Of a stretch of DNA of 38,694 nt, positions 25,763 through 34,400 are shown piece after piece. Both the position numbers and the translations under genes were made by a program. Location: NCBI GenBank assembly GCA_900299195.1, contig OMIX01000086.1:1-38694 (forward strand). The letters run 5' to 3'. How positions within the stretch are numbered: the first letter of the stretch is position 1; every line of letters begins with the position of its first letter. The DNA comes from Deltaproteobacteria bacterium. Lineage in GTDB: Bacteria; Bdellovibrionota; FAC87; UBA2466. Below the pieces are notes generated by a model. That model was given only the letters and a program-made list of their open reading frames with translations. It was not told where the DNA came from and searched no databases.

Positions 25763-25791
25763 GCGAGATTTTTTCGCTAAGACACTCTTAG
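25763..25791. terminator. Stem-loops after xseA (weak terminator candidate)
   Basis: CTAAGA (25777-25782) pairs with TCTTAG (25786-25791) around a 3-base loop. Next to it, GCGA (25763-25766) pairs with TCGC (25774-25777). They lie just past the xseA stop and before the GT2 start on the minus strand. The stems are short and no long T-run follows, so read-through into the GT2 gene is possible. Confidence 0.3.
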
Positions 25792-25792
25792 T

Positions 25793-27037
25793 TTAACTGG
25801 ATTTTTCGGGGTTCGGAAGGATTTCTGAGTAAATTTGCCCAACGTGGAGCTGCGTCACCACTTTTTGGCCTGGGACTACCTCTTTAATGGAATGAATGAT
25901 TTGGCCTTCGGTAGTTCGCGTTAGAGAGTACCCTCGGGAGAGGACTTGAAGAGGAGAAAGGCTATTTAACATGCTCACTTGAGTTTCTAAGCGATGGCGA
26001 AGCATTTTTAAACGGTATTGAAAAATGGATAATATTTTTTGCTCGAGATGTGAGAACTTTTCCTTCATCGCTTTGATGCGCTCTTTAGGATCTACCAAGC
26101 GATTACTCAAATGGCCCAAATGCAGACGAAGTTGGGTTAAGTGTTTTTTGAAAATAGTTAATAAGCGAATCTGTTGATGGTCGATGAGGTTAAGAAGATC
26201 TTCTTTTCTGGGGACCACCAATTCAGCTGCTGCAGATGGAGTCGGCGCTCGTAAGTCTGCGACAAAATCTGAAATGGTCACGTCAATTTCATGTCCCACC
26301 GCTGAAATGATAGGAATCGAACATTGAAAAATAGCACGAGCCACGATTTCTTCATTGAAAGGCCAAAGATCTTCCAGTGACCCTCCGCCCCGGCCCACGA
26401 TCAAAACTTCAATAGCCCTTTCCGGATGGGTTTGATTCCACTCTTCTGCATTTTGGAGGGCAGAAACAATTTCAGGGGCAGCTTTGTCACCTTGGACACT
26501 TGTGGGCAAAATGAAAATATGTCGATTAGAAAACCGTCGATTGAGAACATTGAGCATGTCTTGAACGGCGGCTCCCGTCGGTGAAGTGACTAAGCCTATT
26601 CGCGAGGGGAGGGTAGGGAGATCTTTTTTATGTTTGGGATCAAAAAGACCTTCCGCTTGAAGTTTTTGTTTCAACTGCTCGAAAGCCAATTGAAGGGCTC
26701 CAGTTCCCAAGGGTTCTGCAGTATCGGATACCATTTGATAGTCTCCACGAGCTTCATAAATGGTGAGCCCCCCATGGAGTAAAATTTCCATTCCATCTTT
26801 CAAATCAAATTTGAGTTTGGAGAAAGAGTTGCGAAACATGACGACGCGAAGTTGGGCGCTTGCATCTTTTAAATTGAAATAAAGATGTCCAGAGCTTGGC
26901 CTTTTTAAATTACTGATTTCCCCTTTAACCCAAATATCAAAGAAACTATTTTCAATGTGCCCGCGCATTCTTCGGGTAAGTTGGGATACCGAGGGGACTT
27001 TAGTACGCCAGTCTGAAACTTCGTGTGTGATTTCCAC
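25793..27037 (-). CDS. xseA: Exodeoxyribonuclease VII large subunit
   Basis: Catalytic subunit of exonuclease VII, which degrades single-stranded DNA from both ends. The 414 residues hold an N-terminal OB-fold (about 17-105, with W-V-K-G-E-I-S-N). The catalytic domain follows with [12 protein letters not shown]-x-F-N and [17 protein letters not shown][10 protein letters not shown]. A coiled-coil region and the C-terminal S-R-G-Y-S-L-T segment complete it. The start is a GTG five bases after the hemJ stop, in the dnaA-hemJ-xseA run. The small subunit gene xseB, often adjacent, is not seen. Confidence 0.95.
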   Translation of the reverse strand: MEITHEVSDWRTKVPSVSQLTRRMRGHIENSFFDIWVKGEISNLKRPSSGHLYFNLKDASAQLRVVMFRNSFSKLKFDLKDGMEILLHGGLTIYEARGDYQMVSDTAEPLGTGALQLAFEQLKQKLQAEGLFDPKHKKDLPTLPSRIGLVTSPTGAAVQDMLNVLNRRFSNRHIFILPTSVQGDKAAPEIVSALQNAEEWNQTHPERAIEVLIVGRGGGSLEDLWPFNEEIVARAIFQCSIPIISAVGHEIDVTISDFVADLRAPTPSAAAELVVPRKEDLLNLIDHQQIRLLTIFKKHLTQLRLHLGHLSNRLVDPKERIKAMKEKFSHLEQKILSIFQYRLKMLRHRLETQVSMLNSLSPLQVLSRGYSLTRTTEGQIIHSIKEVVPGQKVVTQLHVGQIYSEILPNPEKSS

Positions 27038-27042
27038 AGGCT

Positions 27043-27474
27043 TTAAAAAGGTTGAAGAATAACTAAAAGAACAATTCCAATCATGAGCAATGTGGGAACT
27101 TCATTTAATATTCGCAAGGTTTTTGAGCTTAACCGGCACTCTCCACGAACCAATTTTTTATGAACAGCACCTGCCATGTGAGTGATCCCGATCATAAAAA
27201 AAGCTAAAGCCAGTTTACCGTGCATCCAGTGATAATTTAAGAGGTTGGGATTATAAATAATCATGGACACCCCTAGAATAAAGGCGACTGTCAGAGCCGG
27301 CATGGTGATGATCCGGTAAAGTTTCTTCTCCATGACAGCGAGAGTGTCTTTGACTACCTGTTCTTTGGCTTCAACGTGATAAACAAAAAGCCGCCATAAA
27401 TAAAGAACACCGGCCATCCAAGCGATAACTGCGATAATGTGAAAGGCTAAAAGCCATCTATAAAGGGAGTTCAT
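27043..27474 (-). CDS. hemJ: Protoporphyrinogen IX oxidase HemJ
   Basis: Inner-membrane enzyme oxidising protoporphyrinogen IX to protoporphyrin IX in haem synthesis. The 143 residues form four membrane segments. Family signatures are present: the early His12 in segment one, W-M-A-G-V-L-Y-L-x-R-L-F-V-Y-H, and the N-Y-H-W-M-H-G-K-L stretch with conserved His and Lys. Length and topology fit HemJ (about 140-150 residues). The ATG lies 17 bases inside the dnaA 3' end, so the two are translated as a unit. No other hem gene is near. Confidence 0.85.
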   Translation of the reverse strand: MNSLYRWLLAFHIIAVIAWMAGVLYLWRLFVYHVEAKEQVVKDTLAVMEKKLYRIITMPALTVAFILGVSMIIYNPNLLNYHWMHGKLALAFFMIGITHMAGAVHKKLVRGECRLSSKTLRILNEVPTLLMIGIVLLVILQPF

Positions 27475-28906
27475 AATTGTCCTTGGGTTGTCGAGCTTCT
27501 AATTTCTTAATCAGAAATTCGACTTGATAACCTTGAGTAGGTTGAAATTGCATGGTTTCTGACACTTTGTCAAAAGCATGGATGACTGTGGCATGATCCC
27601 GCCCAAAAGTCCTTCCAATTTCTTCCAAAGGAAGCAAAGTATATCTCCTAGCCAAGTACATCGCGACTTGTCTAGCCCAAACGATGGCCTGTTTTCTCGA
27701 TTTCGAAAACATATCCGAACGGTTAATTCCAAAATTGTGTTCCACTAAGGCGATGATTTCATCCAAAGTGATCACTTCTTTTTGAGATTCTTGAATCCAC
27801 CCCTCTTTAGCTAAAAACTCATTGTTGAGAGGTTTGTTTTCGAGCTGAGCTTGAAGGTGAACTCGGAACAAGGAACCTATCAACTCTCGAATATCTTTTT
27901 GACCTTTATCAGCCACACTTCTTAAAACGGTGGCTTCCACAGAAATCTGACTGTGAAAACTTACTTGGCCTAACAGTTCTACTTTTTCTTCAAAGTTAGG
28001 TGTTTTAATGTCGATACTAAGCCCTGAAGCCAGTCGAGATTTTAAAGGATCGATGAACTCAGTCAATCGAGTGACAGATTGGGAAGTGGTGAAAGCCACT
28101 CTTCCACCCCGAGCTAGAATTTCGTTGAAAATATGTAAAAGTTCTTCTTGGCTGCGTTTGCGTCCAGCCAGCCCCGCGACATCATCAAAAAGAAGAACGT
28201 CTGTTTCGAAACGGTATTTTCTTTGAAATTCACTTGCGGTTTTATCGTTAAAACTTTTGACCATTTCTGAAGTGAAAGCTTCAAAAGTGGTGTAACGAAT
28301 TCGTAATTGGGGCTGTCGACGATAAATTGCCTCCCCAATTTCACTCAGTAAATGGGTTTTCCCCATGCCGACTGCAGAGTGAATGATGAGAGGGTTGGCT
28401 TGAGCGTTGCCCCCTTCAGCAAATAGCATGGCACATTGATAAGCCAAGCGATTGTAACCACTCGCTAAAAAAGGAGTATTAAACTTAGGATAATTAGGGG
28501 CGTAGAGTGCGGCCGCTGAAGTGTTCTCATCGTCGTCATAGGCCGTTTCAGTTTCAATCAGTCTTAAGACAGGACGAGTAGAGGCAGATGGCGCTTGACT
28601 AGGGGCGGGTGCCACCACTTCGAGAGTGGGAAATTCTGATTTTGAGGCTTCTGTATTTTCGTCTCGGACTAGAACTTCAAATTCCAATTGAAGATCGTTT
28701 CCTGTTTGTCGACGAATAGCTTTTTTTAAAGTGTCGGCGAATCGGCTTCGAACCATGTCTTCATGAAACCGACTGGGCACACCAAGGTGGACTCTTTTTT
28801 CGTCAGAGCGAATGTATTCGATGGGCTTAACCCAATTTTGAAATTGGGCAAGAGGCAGATCCTCTTTGATCGAATTAACGGTAGCTGTCCAATCTAATTG
28901 ATTCAT
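27458..28906 (-). CDS. dnaA: Chromosomal replication initiator DnaA
   Basis: AAA+ initiator that binds DnaA boxes and opens the origin. The 482 residues comprise domain I (about 1-85, interaction), a variable linker (86-135), and the ATPase domain with P-loop G-M-G-K183-T and Walker B L-L-F-D240-D. Domain IV holds the signature G-R-D-H-A-T-V-I-H-A near residue 440. The Walker B region reads D-D-V-A-G-L-A-G-R-K-R where D-D-I-Q-F-I-A-G is usual, a mild divergence. AGGA lies just before the ATG, and a promoter-like pair sits 24-52 bases upstream. It is followed by hemJ and xseA instead of dnaN. Confidence 0.97.
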   Translation of the reverse strand: MNQLDWTATVNSIKEDLPLAQFQNWVKPIEYIRSDEKRVHLGVPSRFHEDMVRSRFADTLKKAIRRQTGNDLQLEFEVLVRDENTEASKSEFPTLEVVAPAPSQAPSASTRPVLRLIETETAYDDDENTSAAALYAPNYPKFNTPFLASGYNRLAYQCAMLFAEGGNAQANPLIIHSAVGMGKTHLLSEIGEAIYRRQPQLRIRYTTFEAFTSEMVKSFNDKTASEFQRKYRFETDVLLFDDVAGLAGRKRSQEELLHIFNEILARGGRVAFTTSQSVTRLTEFIDPLKSRLASGLSIDIKTPNFEEKVELLGQVSFHSQISVEATVLRSVADKGQKDIRELIGSLFRVHLQAQLENKPLNNEFLAKEGWIQESQKEVITLDEIIALVEHNFGINRSDMFSKSRKQAIVWARQVAMYLARRYTLLPLEEIGRTFGRDHATVIHAFDKVSETMQFQPTQGYQVEFLIKKLEARQPKDNYELPL

Positions 28907-28929
28907 GAATCCTATTGCGCAAAACGAAC

Positions 28930-28958
28930 TTTATACTGAGAGCCGAGATCAGCTGCAA
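28930..28958 (-). promoter_or_regulatory. Candidate dnaA promoter
   Basis: On the minus strand, TTGCAG (28958-28953) and TATAAA (28935-28930) are separated by exactly 17 bases. Transcription would begin about 17 bases before the dnaA ATG, leaving room for the AGGA site. The -10 box matches 5 of 6 consensus bases and the -35 box only 3 of 6. Confidence 0.5.
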
Positions 28959-29290
28959 TTCGGCTATTTTTAGAAATTTAAAAACGGATTCACAGTTTTT
29001 TCCACAGAGATAAGATATTGGAATTAAAAGCGATAACGTGCCGAGTAACTCGAAAACCTTAATTATCAAGCGGTTTAAGGATTTGTGCTAATAAATATAA
29101 GTAATAACAGATAGATATGGATTTAATCCACAGCGTGTGGATAACCACTAATTGCTTGTTTATTGCTGTTTTTTAAGTTTTTTAGCGTTTTCCTAAAAAA
29201 ATGTTAGGATTTTTAGGGCTTTAAATAGGCTTTTTAGGAGCTTTAACTCAAAAAGTTTGGGATTAAAAACAGAAGATAAAATAAGAGGAG

Positions 29291-29304
29291 AAACTCATGA
29301 GTTT
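29291..29304. repeat. Perfect 14-bp palindrome AAACTCATGAGTTT
   Basis: It lies at the edge of the origin region, 47 bases beyond the end of the HutG-like gene. It overlaps a ribosome-binding-like GAGGAG followed by an ATG that stops after seven codons (29297-29320). It could be an operator or the relic of a gene start; nothing further can be said. Confidence 0.4.
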
Positions 29305-29350
29305 TGCCTTGAGAGTATGAGTTGTTAAAGAGGGGTTAATCGAAAAATGA

Positions 29351-30346
29351 TTACAAGACAGATTTTAGAGCGAGGGTTCGGCTTCGCAGAAAAGCGTAGA
29401 GAAGCTCTGCGGCAATTCGACTGCTTCGCTCTGAGGTATCTAGAGGTGGAGCTACTTCAGCAATTTCGAAAAAACGCACTTTGAGTTGGCTTCCCGCTAG
29501 GGCTGCTAAAGTATAAAGCTCAGAGGCTGAAAAACCGATGACGGGCGCTGCACTCATCCCTTCAGCTTCAGAGCAACTGTCCATGTCAATGGTGACCCCT
29601 ATAGAGTGATGAGATCTCGCTAAGCGATCGAGTTGGAGTTTAAAAGCCTCCAGGATTGTTTCTGAACGCATTCTCAGCGATTCTAAAGTCATGACCAGAA
29701 CATTTCTTTTTTTCACATAGTCAAAATGGTTTCGAGAATTTCGGTTAGAGCGAGCCCCAAATTCGACAAAACTTTCTCCTGAAATCACCTCAGATTCTAA
29801 AATCTGTCGAAAGGGGGTTCCGCTGTGAGGAAGATTTTGCTCAAGTTCTCTGACATCCAAATGAGGGTCTACATTAATGAGTGCCACTTTTTCTCGGGGG
29901 TTCAGCGATTTTCGCCCTGCCACAAAACCTAGAAAGTGGGGAGCCGCTACATCGTGTCCGCCTCCCAGCGTCACCAAAGAATGACCTAAGGAAGAAATTT
30001 GAGAACTGAGTTTCTGTGCGTTTTGGTGAGTTTCAAGAATCGAAGAACTGACTTGCGTGTTTCCCACGTCTAAGAGTTCAATGTGTCTTTCCCATAGCAA
30101 ATCCATGGGTTGAGCCATTTTATAAAAGTGTTTTCTAATGCTGTCGGGACCTTCTTTGGCCCCGGGCCGTCCTAAATTTCGCACTACCCCTGTATCGTCA
30201 GGAGTTCCCAAAATGACGAAAGACTCTTTCTCAAGAGGTGCTTTTTCGATTTCCTGCGTCGATTTAACCCATTCCCCCAATCGAGGATCTCCAGCTCTGC
30301 CTTTAAAAAAAAGTTCCTGGCGTGTAGGTAGGGAAGAAAGTTTCAT
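29351..30346 (-). CDS. hutG: Arginase-family ureohydrolase, formimidoylglutamase-like
   Basis: Mn-dependent hydrolase of 331 residues. Metal-binding motifs are complete: G-G-G-H131-D, D160-P-H162-L-D164 and D254-M-D256. The H-S-G-T-P-F-R segment after the second motif is typical of formimidoylglutamase (N-formimino-L-glutamate to glutamate plus formamide, histidine breakdown). The long N-terminal arm also fits that branch better than arginase or agmatinase. No hutH, hutU or hutI is near, so the histidine role is inferred from sequence alone. No clear ribosome binding site precedes the ATG. It lies across the origin from dnaA. Confidence 0.7.
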   Translation of the reverse strand: MKLSSLPTRQELFFKGRAGDPRLGEWVKSTQEIEKAPLEKESFVILGTPDDTGVVRNLGRPGAKEGPDSIRKHFYKMAQPMDLLWERHIELLDVGNTQVSSSILETHQNAQKLSSQISSLGHSLVTLGGGHDVAAPHFLGFVAGRKSLNPREKVALINVDPHLDVRELEQNLPHSGTPFRQILESEVISGESFVEFGARSNRNSRNHFDYVKKRNVLVMTLESLRMRSETILEAFKLQLDRLARSHHSIGVTIDMDSCSEAEGMSAAPVIGFSASELYTLAALAGSQLKVRFFEIAEVAPPLDTSERSSRIAAELLYAFLRSRTLALKSVL

Positions 30347-30396
30347 GAAGTTATTTTAAAGGGATTTGGCGATGTTTCAATCCTTAAGGTGGAGTT

Positions 30397-30405
30397 TGTT
30401 ATAAT
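30397..30405 (+). promoter_or_regulatory. Extended -10 promoter for a leaderless mRNA
   Basis: TGTTATAAT is a perfect extended -10 element (TG, one base, TATAAT). It ends 6 bases before the ATG at 30412, so transcription should start at or next to the start codon. No Shine-Dalgarno sequence is present at the usual spacing. No good -35 box lies 17 bases upstream, which is normal for extended -10 promoters. Confidence 0.6.
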
Positions 30406-30411
30406 GAGTTC

Positions 30412-31380
30412 ATGAAAAATAAAAACTTTTTTCCTCTTCTTTTTATTCTTTGGATTGTTGAACCTCTTTTTTTGTGGGCCCTAGGAACTTGTGAAATTCA
30501 AGTGGCTCGTCCTGTGACTTTAATCTCACTTGGGGTCCGGTACTTGTTTTTTACTGCGGGTTTGCATGTGTTGTTAGTAGGCCCATTGATCTATTTTGCC
30601 TATCCCGATTTAAAGAGAATTAAAGTGACGGTGCTTAGACAGTGGGTTTTATTTCTGTTTCTTGCCCTGCCTCTTTTGTCGATGGGTTATTTTTTAGGTA
30701 ACTTCAAACATTCCGGGGCTTTTTTTGAATGGGTTTTCCCCTGTTCAGTTTTGCTGATTATTTCTGTGGTTGTTTTTGAAAAGACTCAAAAATTATCGCT
30801 TCTCACTTGGGGATTGAGTACGGGAGTCTTTGCTCAATGGTTTGTGATGGCTGATATTCTGGGGCCGTTCCCAACTTACTGGCAAATCATTCCGAAAAAT
30901 GATTCTTTTTATTGGTTAAAAAATGCCATGGCTATTGTGCTCTTAACTTTGGCTTTAACGAGAGTGAGAACCCAGAGAAAAGTGGATTTGAATAGCGGCC
31001 TAGCTAGCCGAGTGATGACTCTGACTTTATGGATGTTCTTAGGGTTAGGAATCTATTGCTGCTTACCTCCTCTCTTGGGATATTTTGAAAAGGGGATCAC
31101 TTTGCACCTGTCCTGGCTCGATTTTGCTTTCTGTTTATTCCCACCGTTGATTTTAGGGGAGGTTCAATCCCGATGGCAGACTTCTAAAATTTGGAACGGG
31201 TTTAAGTTTTTTGTGGCGCTCGTTTTTGCTCTGAGGGCTTCTATGATGGTTCTGAATGAAAGTGCCAGTGCTTGGGCCATGAGCTGGGTGGCTTATGATT
31301 CGATTGCGGCGATACTCATTGTTTTATCGATTGAAAAGAGAAGTCTAGAATTCAAGATTCCTGTGACAGCCTCAGAATAG
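30412..31380 (+). CDS. Unknown polytopic membrane protein
   Basis: A 322-residue protein with about nine to ten hydrophobic segments and short charged loops (R-V-R-T-Q-R-K near residue 185). It has no cleavable signal and no recognised catalytic motif. No family can be named. It stands alone between hutG (divergent) and the large cadherin-like gene (convergent), separated from the latter by a strong terminator. The upstream promoter implies a leaderless transcript. Confidence 0.7.
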   Translation: MKNKNFFPLLFILWIVEPLFLWALGTCEIQVARPVTLISLGVRYLFFTAGLHVLLVGPLIYFAYPDLKRIKVTVLRQWVLFLFLALPLLSMGYFLGNFKHSGAFFEWVFPCSVLLIISVVVFEKTQKLSLLTWGLSTGVFAQWFVMADILGPFPTYWQIIPKNDSFYWLKNAMAIVLLTLALTRVRTQRKVDLNSGLASRVMTLTLWMFLGLGIYCCLPPLLGYFEKGITLHLSWLDFAFCLFPPLILGEVQSRWQTSKIWNGFKFFVALVFALRASMMVLNESASAWAMSWVAYDSIAAILIVLSIEKRSLEFKIPVTASE

Positions 31381-31416
31381 AATCCTCACACTTTAATATC
31401 GGAAAAGAAAGTATCG

Positions 31417-31442
31417 AAGGGGGAGAGTTGACTCTCCCCCTT
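31417..31442. terminator. Strong bidirectional terminator hairpin
   Basis: AAGGGGGAGAG (31417-31427) and CTCTCCCCCTT (31432-31442) form a perfect 11-bp stem with a four-base loop. It lies between two convergent genes, 36 bases past one stop and 6 bases past the other. T-rich sequence follows on the minus side (CGATACTTTCTTTTCC) and a weaker CTTGTCTC on the plus side. Confidence 0.85.
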
Positions 31443-31448
31443 CTTGTC

Positions 31449-34400
31449 TCATCGAGAGACGCGATACTCAATTGTGATTCGATCCGAGATGTTCAGCTGA
31501 GATGTATTAATCATATCCCAATTGATAGTCACAACATTATTGGCCCCATCGTAGGACCACTGGTCGGTGGAGGACCCAGTGTTCCCGGTGAGAACGACAT
31601 TACCAATGGCAACCTTAATGGTTTTAGTCTCGATAGGTTTCTTCGATAAAGTGAATGGATTGTTCCCATGCACTTTAGCTCGGAAAATGACGTCCTTAGC
31701 GTAGTCATGCAAGGTTTTTTCCATATCGAATTGGCACTGGTTCACATAGTATTTGCCATTCGTTTTTTGCACGATGGTGTTGTAGGCATTTGATGGGCCA
31801 GCGGAACCAGGCTCGCTTGAAATCAGATCCGGGCATCCTGGTGCAATCGCACTGACTCGATAGCCTTTTCGTTCTTGGCGATGGAAAGTGACAAAGTCTC
31901 TAACAAAGTCATTAGGTGTGTAACTTTTTAGAGGCTCTGGTAGCTTTCCAGTGTAGTACTTATAATGATCCAATTGGTGAGTGATGATTAAAGCATCCAT
32001 CGGAATCGAACGCATCATGTACCCTTTGTGATAGATGTCCGAGAGTTTTTCTGAGGGCAGTTGCTCATAAAATCGGAACATCGACCAAATGGGCGAGTTT
32101 CTGCAGTTATTACAAGAACTGAAACTTCCCGCCAGTCCCACTCGCTTTTGAAATTCAGTCACAATGTTTTGTGTTTCTGAGCCGAAGAGTTTTAATCCTC
32201 CCGCTTCAGAAATAGGCAACCCTTTGAATTTTTCCACATCGGTAGAGAGAAGGATATTTTCATGAGAGACTTGAGCAGCGCTTAAGTCATTGTAGAAGAC
32301 ATCAATTTCCTGCCTCAGAGCCTTAATCGTGGAATCACAATATTTGGAATTGTCGACGACCCACAAAAGTTCTGTCTTGGCAGGACCCGAAGTGTCCACT
32401 GTGAATTGGTCAAGTTGTGTCCCAGGAACGATATTTACCACCAGCGTTCCGTCACTGGAAAGACCATCTTCGTTGGTCACTCTCAACTTGAATTCTTGAG
32501 TTCCTAGGTCTGAATCCTTAGCCGTGCCCGTCACAGTCCCGTCTGTGGCGACGCTTAACCATGCGGCACCTTCGACTTTAGAGAAAGAAATAGATTCACC
32601 ATCTAAATCTTTAGCTAAATGAGCGACTGCCACACTGAGGAGTTCGTTGGTCTTGGCCGTGAGAGTAGTAATAGGTTCATTGAGCCAAATGGGCGCTCTG
32701 GGATTTTTCTCAACGGTAATTTTCAAAGTTCCTGCGGCCATGAGCTGACCATCATCCACTTTGAAATTGCAGTCGTGATTTCCCACATGGATTCTTTTGG
32801 GATGATCCAAAGTGAGTTTCCCATCGGTTGAAAGTTTAACCCAATCCCCACAATCGGCTGAGGGCAGAAGAACGAACTTGATAGGATCGTTGTCCTGATC
32901 CTTAACCAACTCACTCAGAGAGAACTCAGCAATGTCTCGTTCTTTCACCTTGTAAGTGGGCAATACCCCAATGACAGGGGGATGATTTTTATGGACCACA
33001 CTAATCTTTCCTTGGGTCGTAGCACTGAGTCCACCGGGGTCGGTGACTTTGAAAGTGGCTACAATGTTGTCTCCAATATCGGCATTGGTGGGAATTCCAC
33101 TGAGAACTCCAGCGGTACTCACCATCATCCAATTGGGGCCATCCACTTTTTCGAAAGTGAGTTTGTCACCATCGATATCGGAGGCATATAGCTGGACTGG
33201 GAACGTGTAGGAAGTGTCCTCATAACCATCATTGAGAGGAATGGGATTGGCCGTCCAACGAGGAGCGTGATTGATTTTATCCACGGTGATTTGAACGGTG
33301 GTCACAGCTTCGGCGTTGGCTGCATCAAGGACACGAACTTGGAATGAATAAACTTTTCCCGCGTCCGCAAATTTCGGTTTGCCAGTAAGAGTTCCGTCTT
33401 GAGCTACAGTCAACCAAGAAGGGCTAGCCGAAATTTTTGAGATTCTTAGAGTGTCATTCGGCAAGTCGATGTCGGTAGCTAAAGAGCCAATCGAAGCCGA
33501 GTAGTTAGCATCCTCAGTGGCATTGAGCAACACGATGGGGTTCTGAGTCCACTTCGGTGCATGATTGACGTGTTGAACTTTAAAAATCACAGTAGCTTGT
33601 ACGAGTTCCCCACTCGCATCCGCTACAGCGACTGTGAATGTGTTGTCGCCATCATCGGAATGTTGAGGTGTTCCGGAAAAAATTCCTTTGGCATCCAGTT
33701 TTCCCCAAGTGGGTCCCGAGATTAAACTGAAGGTAAGCGAATCATTGTCGGAGTCTTTAGCATATTGAGCGATGCTTTGAGAAACCGGCTTTTCCTCTTG
33801 AACGGTGAAGATCATGGGATTGATCGTCCAATAGGGTAAGTGATTGGTGTGAATCACAATGAGTTGGATTTCAGCAATGTCATCTGGAGAGGAGATGCGA
33901 TCGGAAACCCTGACATTGAATCTATTTAACCCGACATCTTTGGCTCCAGGCACGCCGGATAGGGTTCCATTTTCGTTAACTACTAGCCAACTTGGGCCGT
34001 CCACTTTAGAGAAATAAACACGATCTCCATCAGGGTCGGTCACAAACTTGGAAAGATCCACATTGGTGTAGCTTTTGTCCTCTGCAGCATCGGGAAGCAA
34101 TGTAGGATGGGAAATCCAGAACGGAGGCTCATTAGCTTTTTCAATGAAGATTTCAACTTGGGTCGTGTCTTTGGCTCCATCTTGATCGGTTACAGTAGCC
34201 ACAAACGTATTAAGTCCTAAATTGCTTTTTCCAGGTTTCCCGGTGAAGACACCCGTGGTTGGATCTATTTTTGCCCAATCGGGTCCCGTCATGGAAAAAG
34301 TAAGTTTATCTCCCGGGTCTTGATCGGTCGCCGAGTTAGCTAAGGGTTGGGTGACCTGAGATCCGTGGGTTGTTTTGGGGAGTCTGATGGGATTAGCTAA

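Larger units (their letters stand above)
28907..29350. other. oriC: Probable chromosomal replication origin (oriC)
   Basis: A gene-free stretch of 444 bases upstream of dnaA. The DnaA box TTATCCACA occurs once exactly (29136-29144, minus). Two single-mismatch boxes are TTTTCCACA (28998-29006, plus) and TAATCCACA (29124-29132, plus). The exact box and its neighbour face each other 3 bases apart. Next to them, about 29145-29290 is very AT-rich with runs of A and T and several TTTAGG units, a fitting unwinding region. The inverted repeat TTTTTTAG/CTAAAAAA (29178-29185 with 29193-29200) lies in it. Confirmation would need a strand-skew switch, which cannot be computed here. Confidence 0.75.

Noticed and set aside
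29297-29320. Seven-codon frame with a good ribosome binding site (GAGGAG) beside the origin
   Set aside because: Too short to call as a gene. It overlaps a palindrome and has no sign of conservation that I can test.
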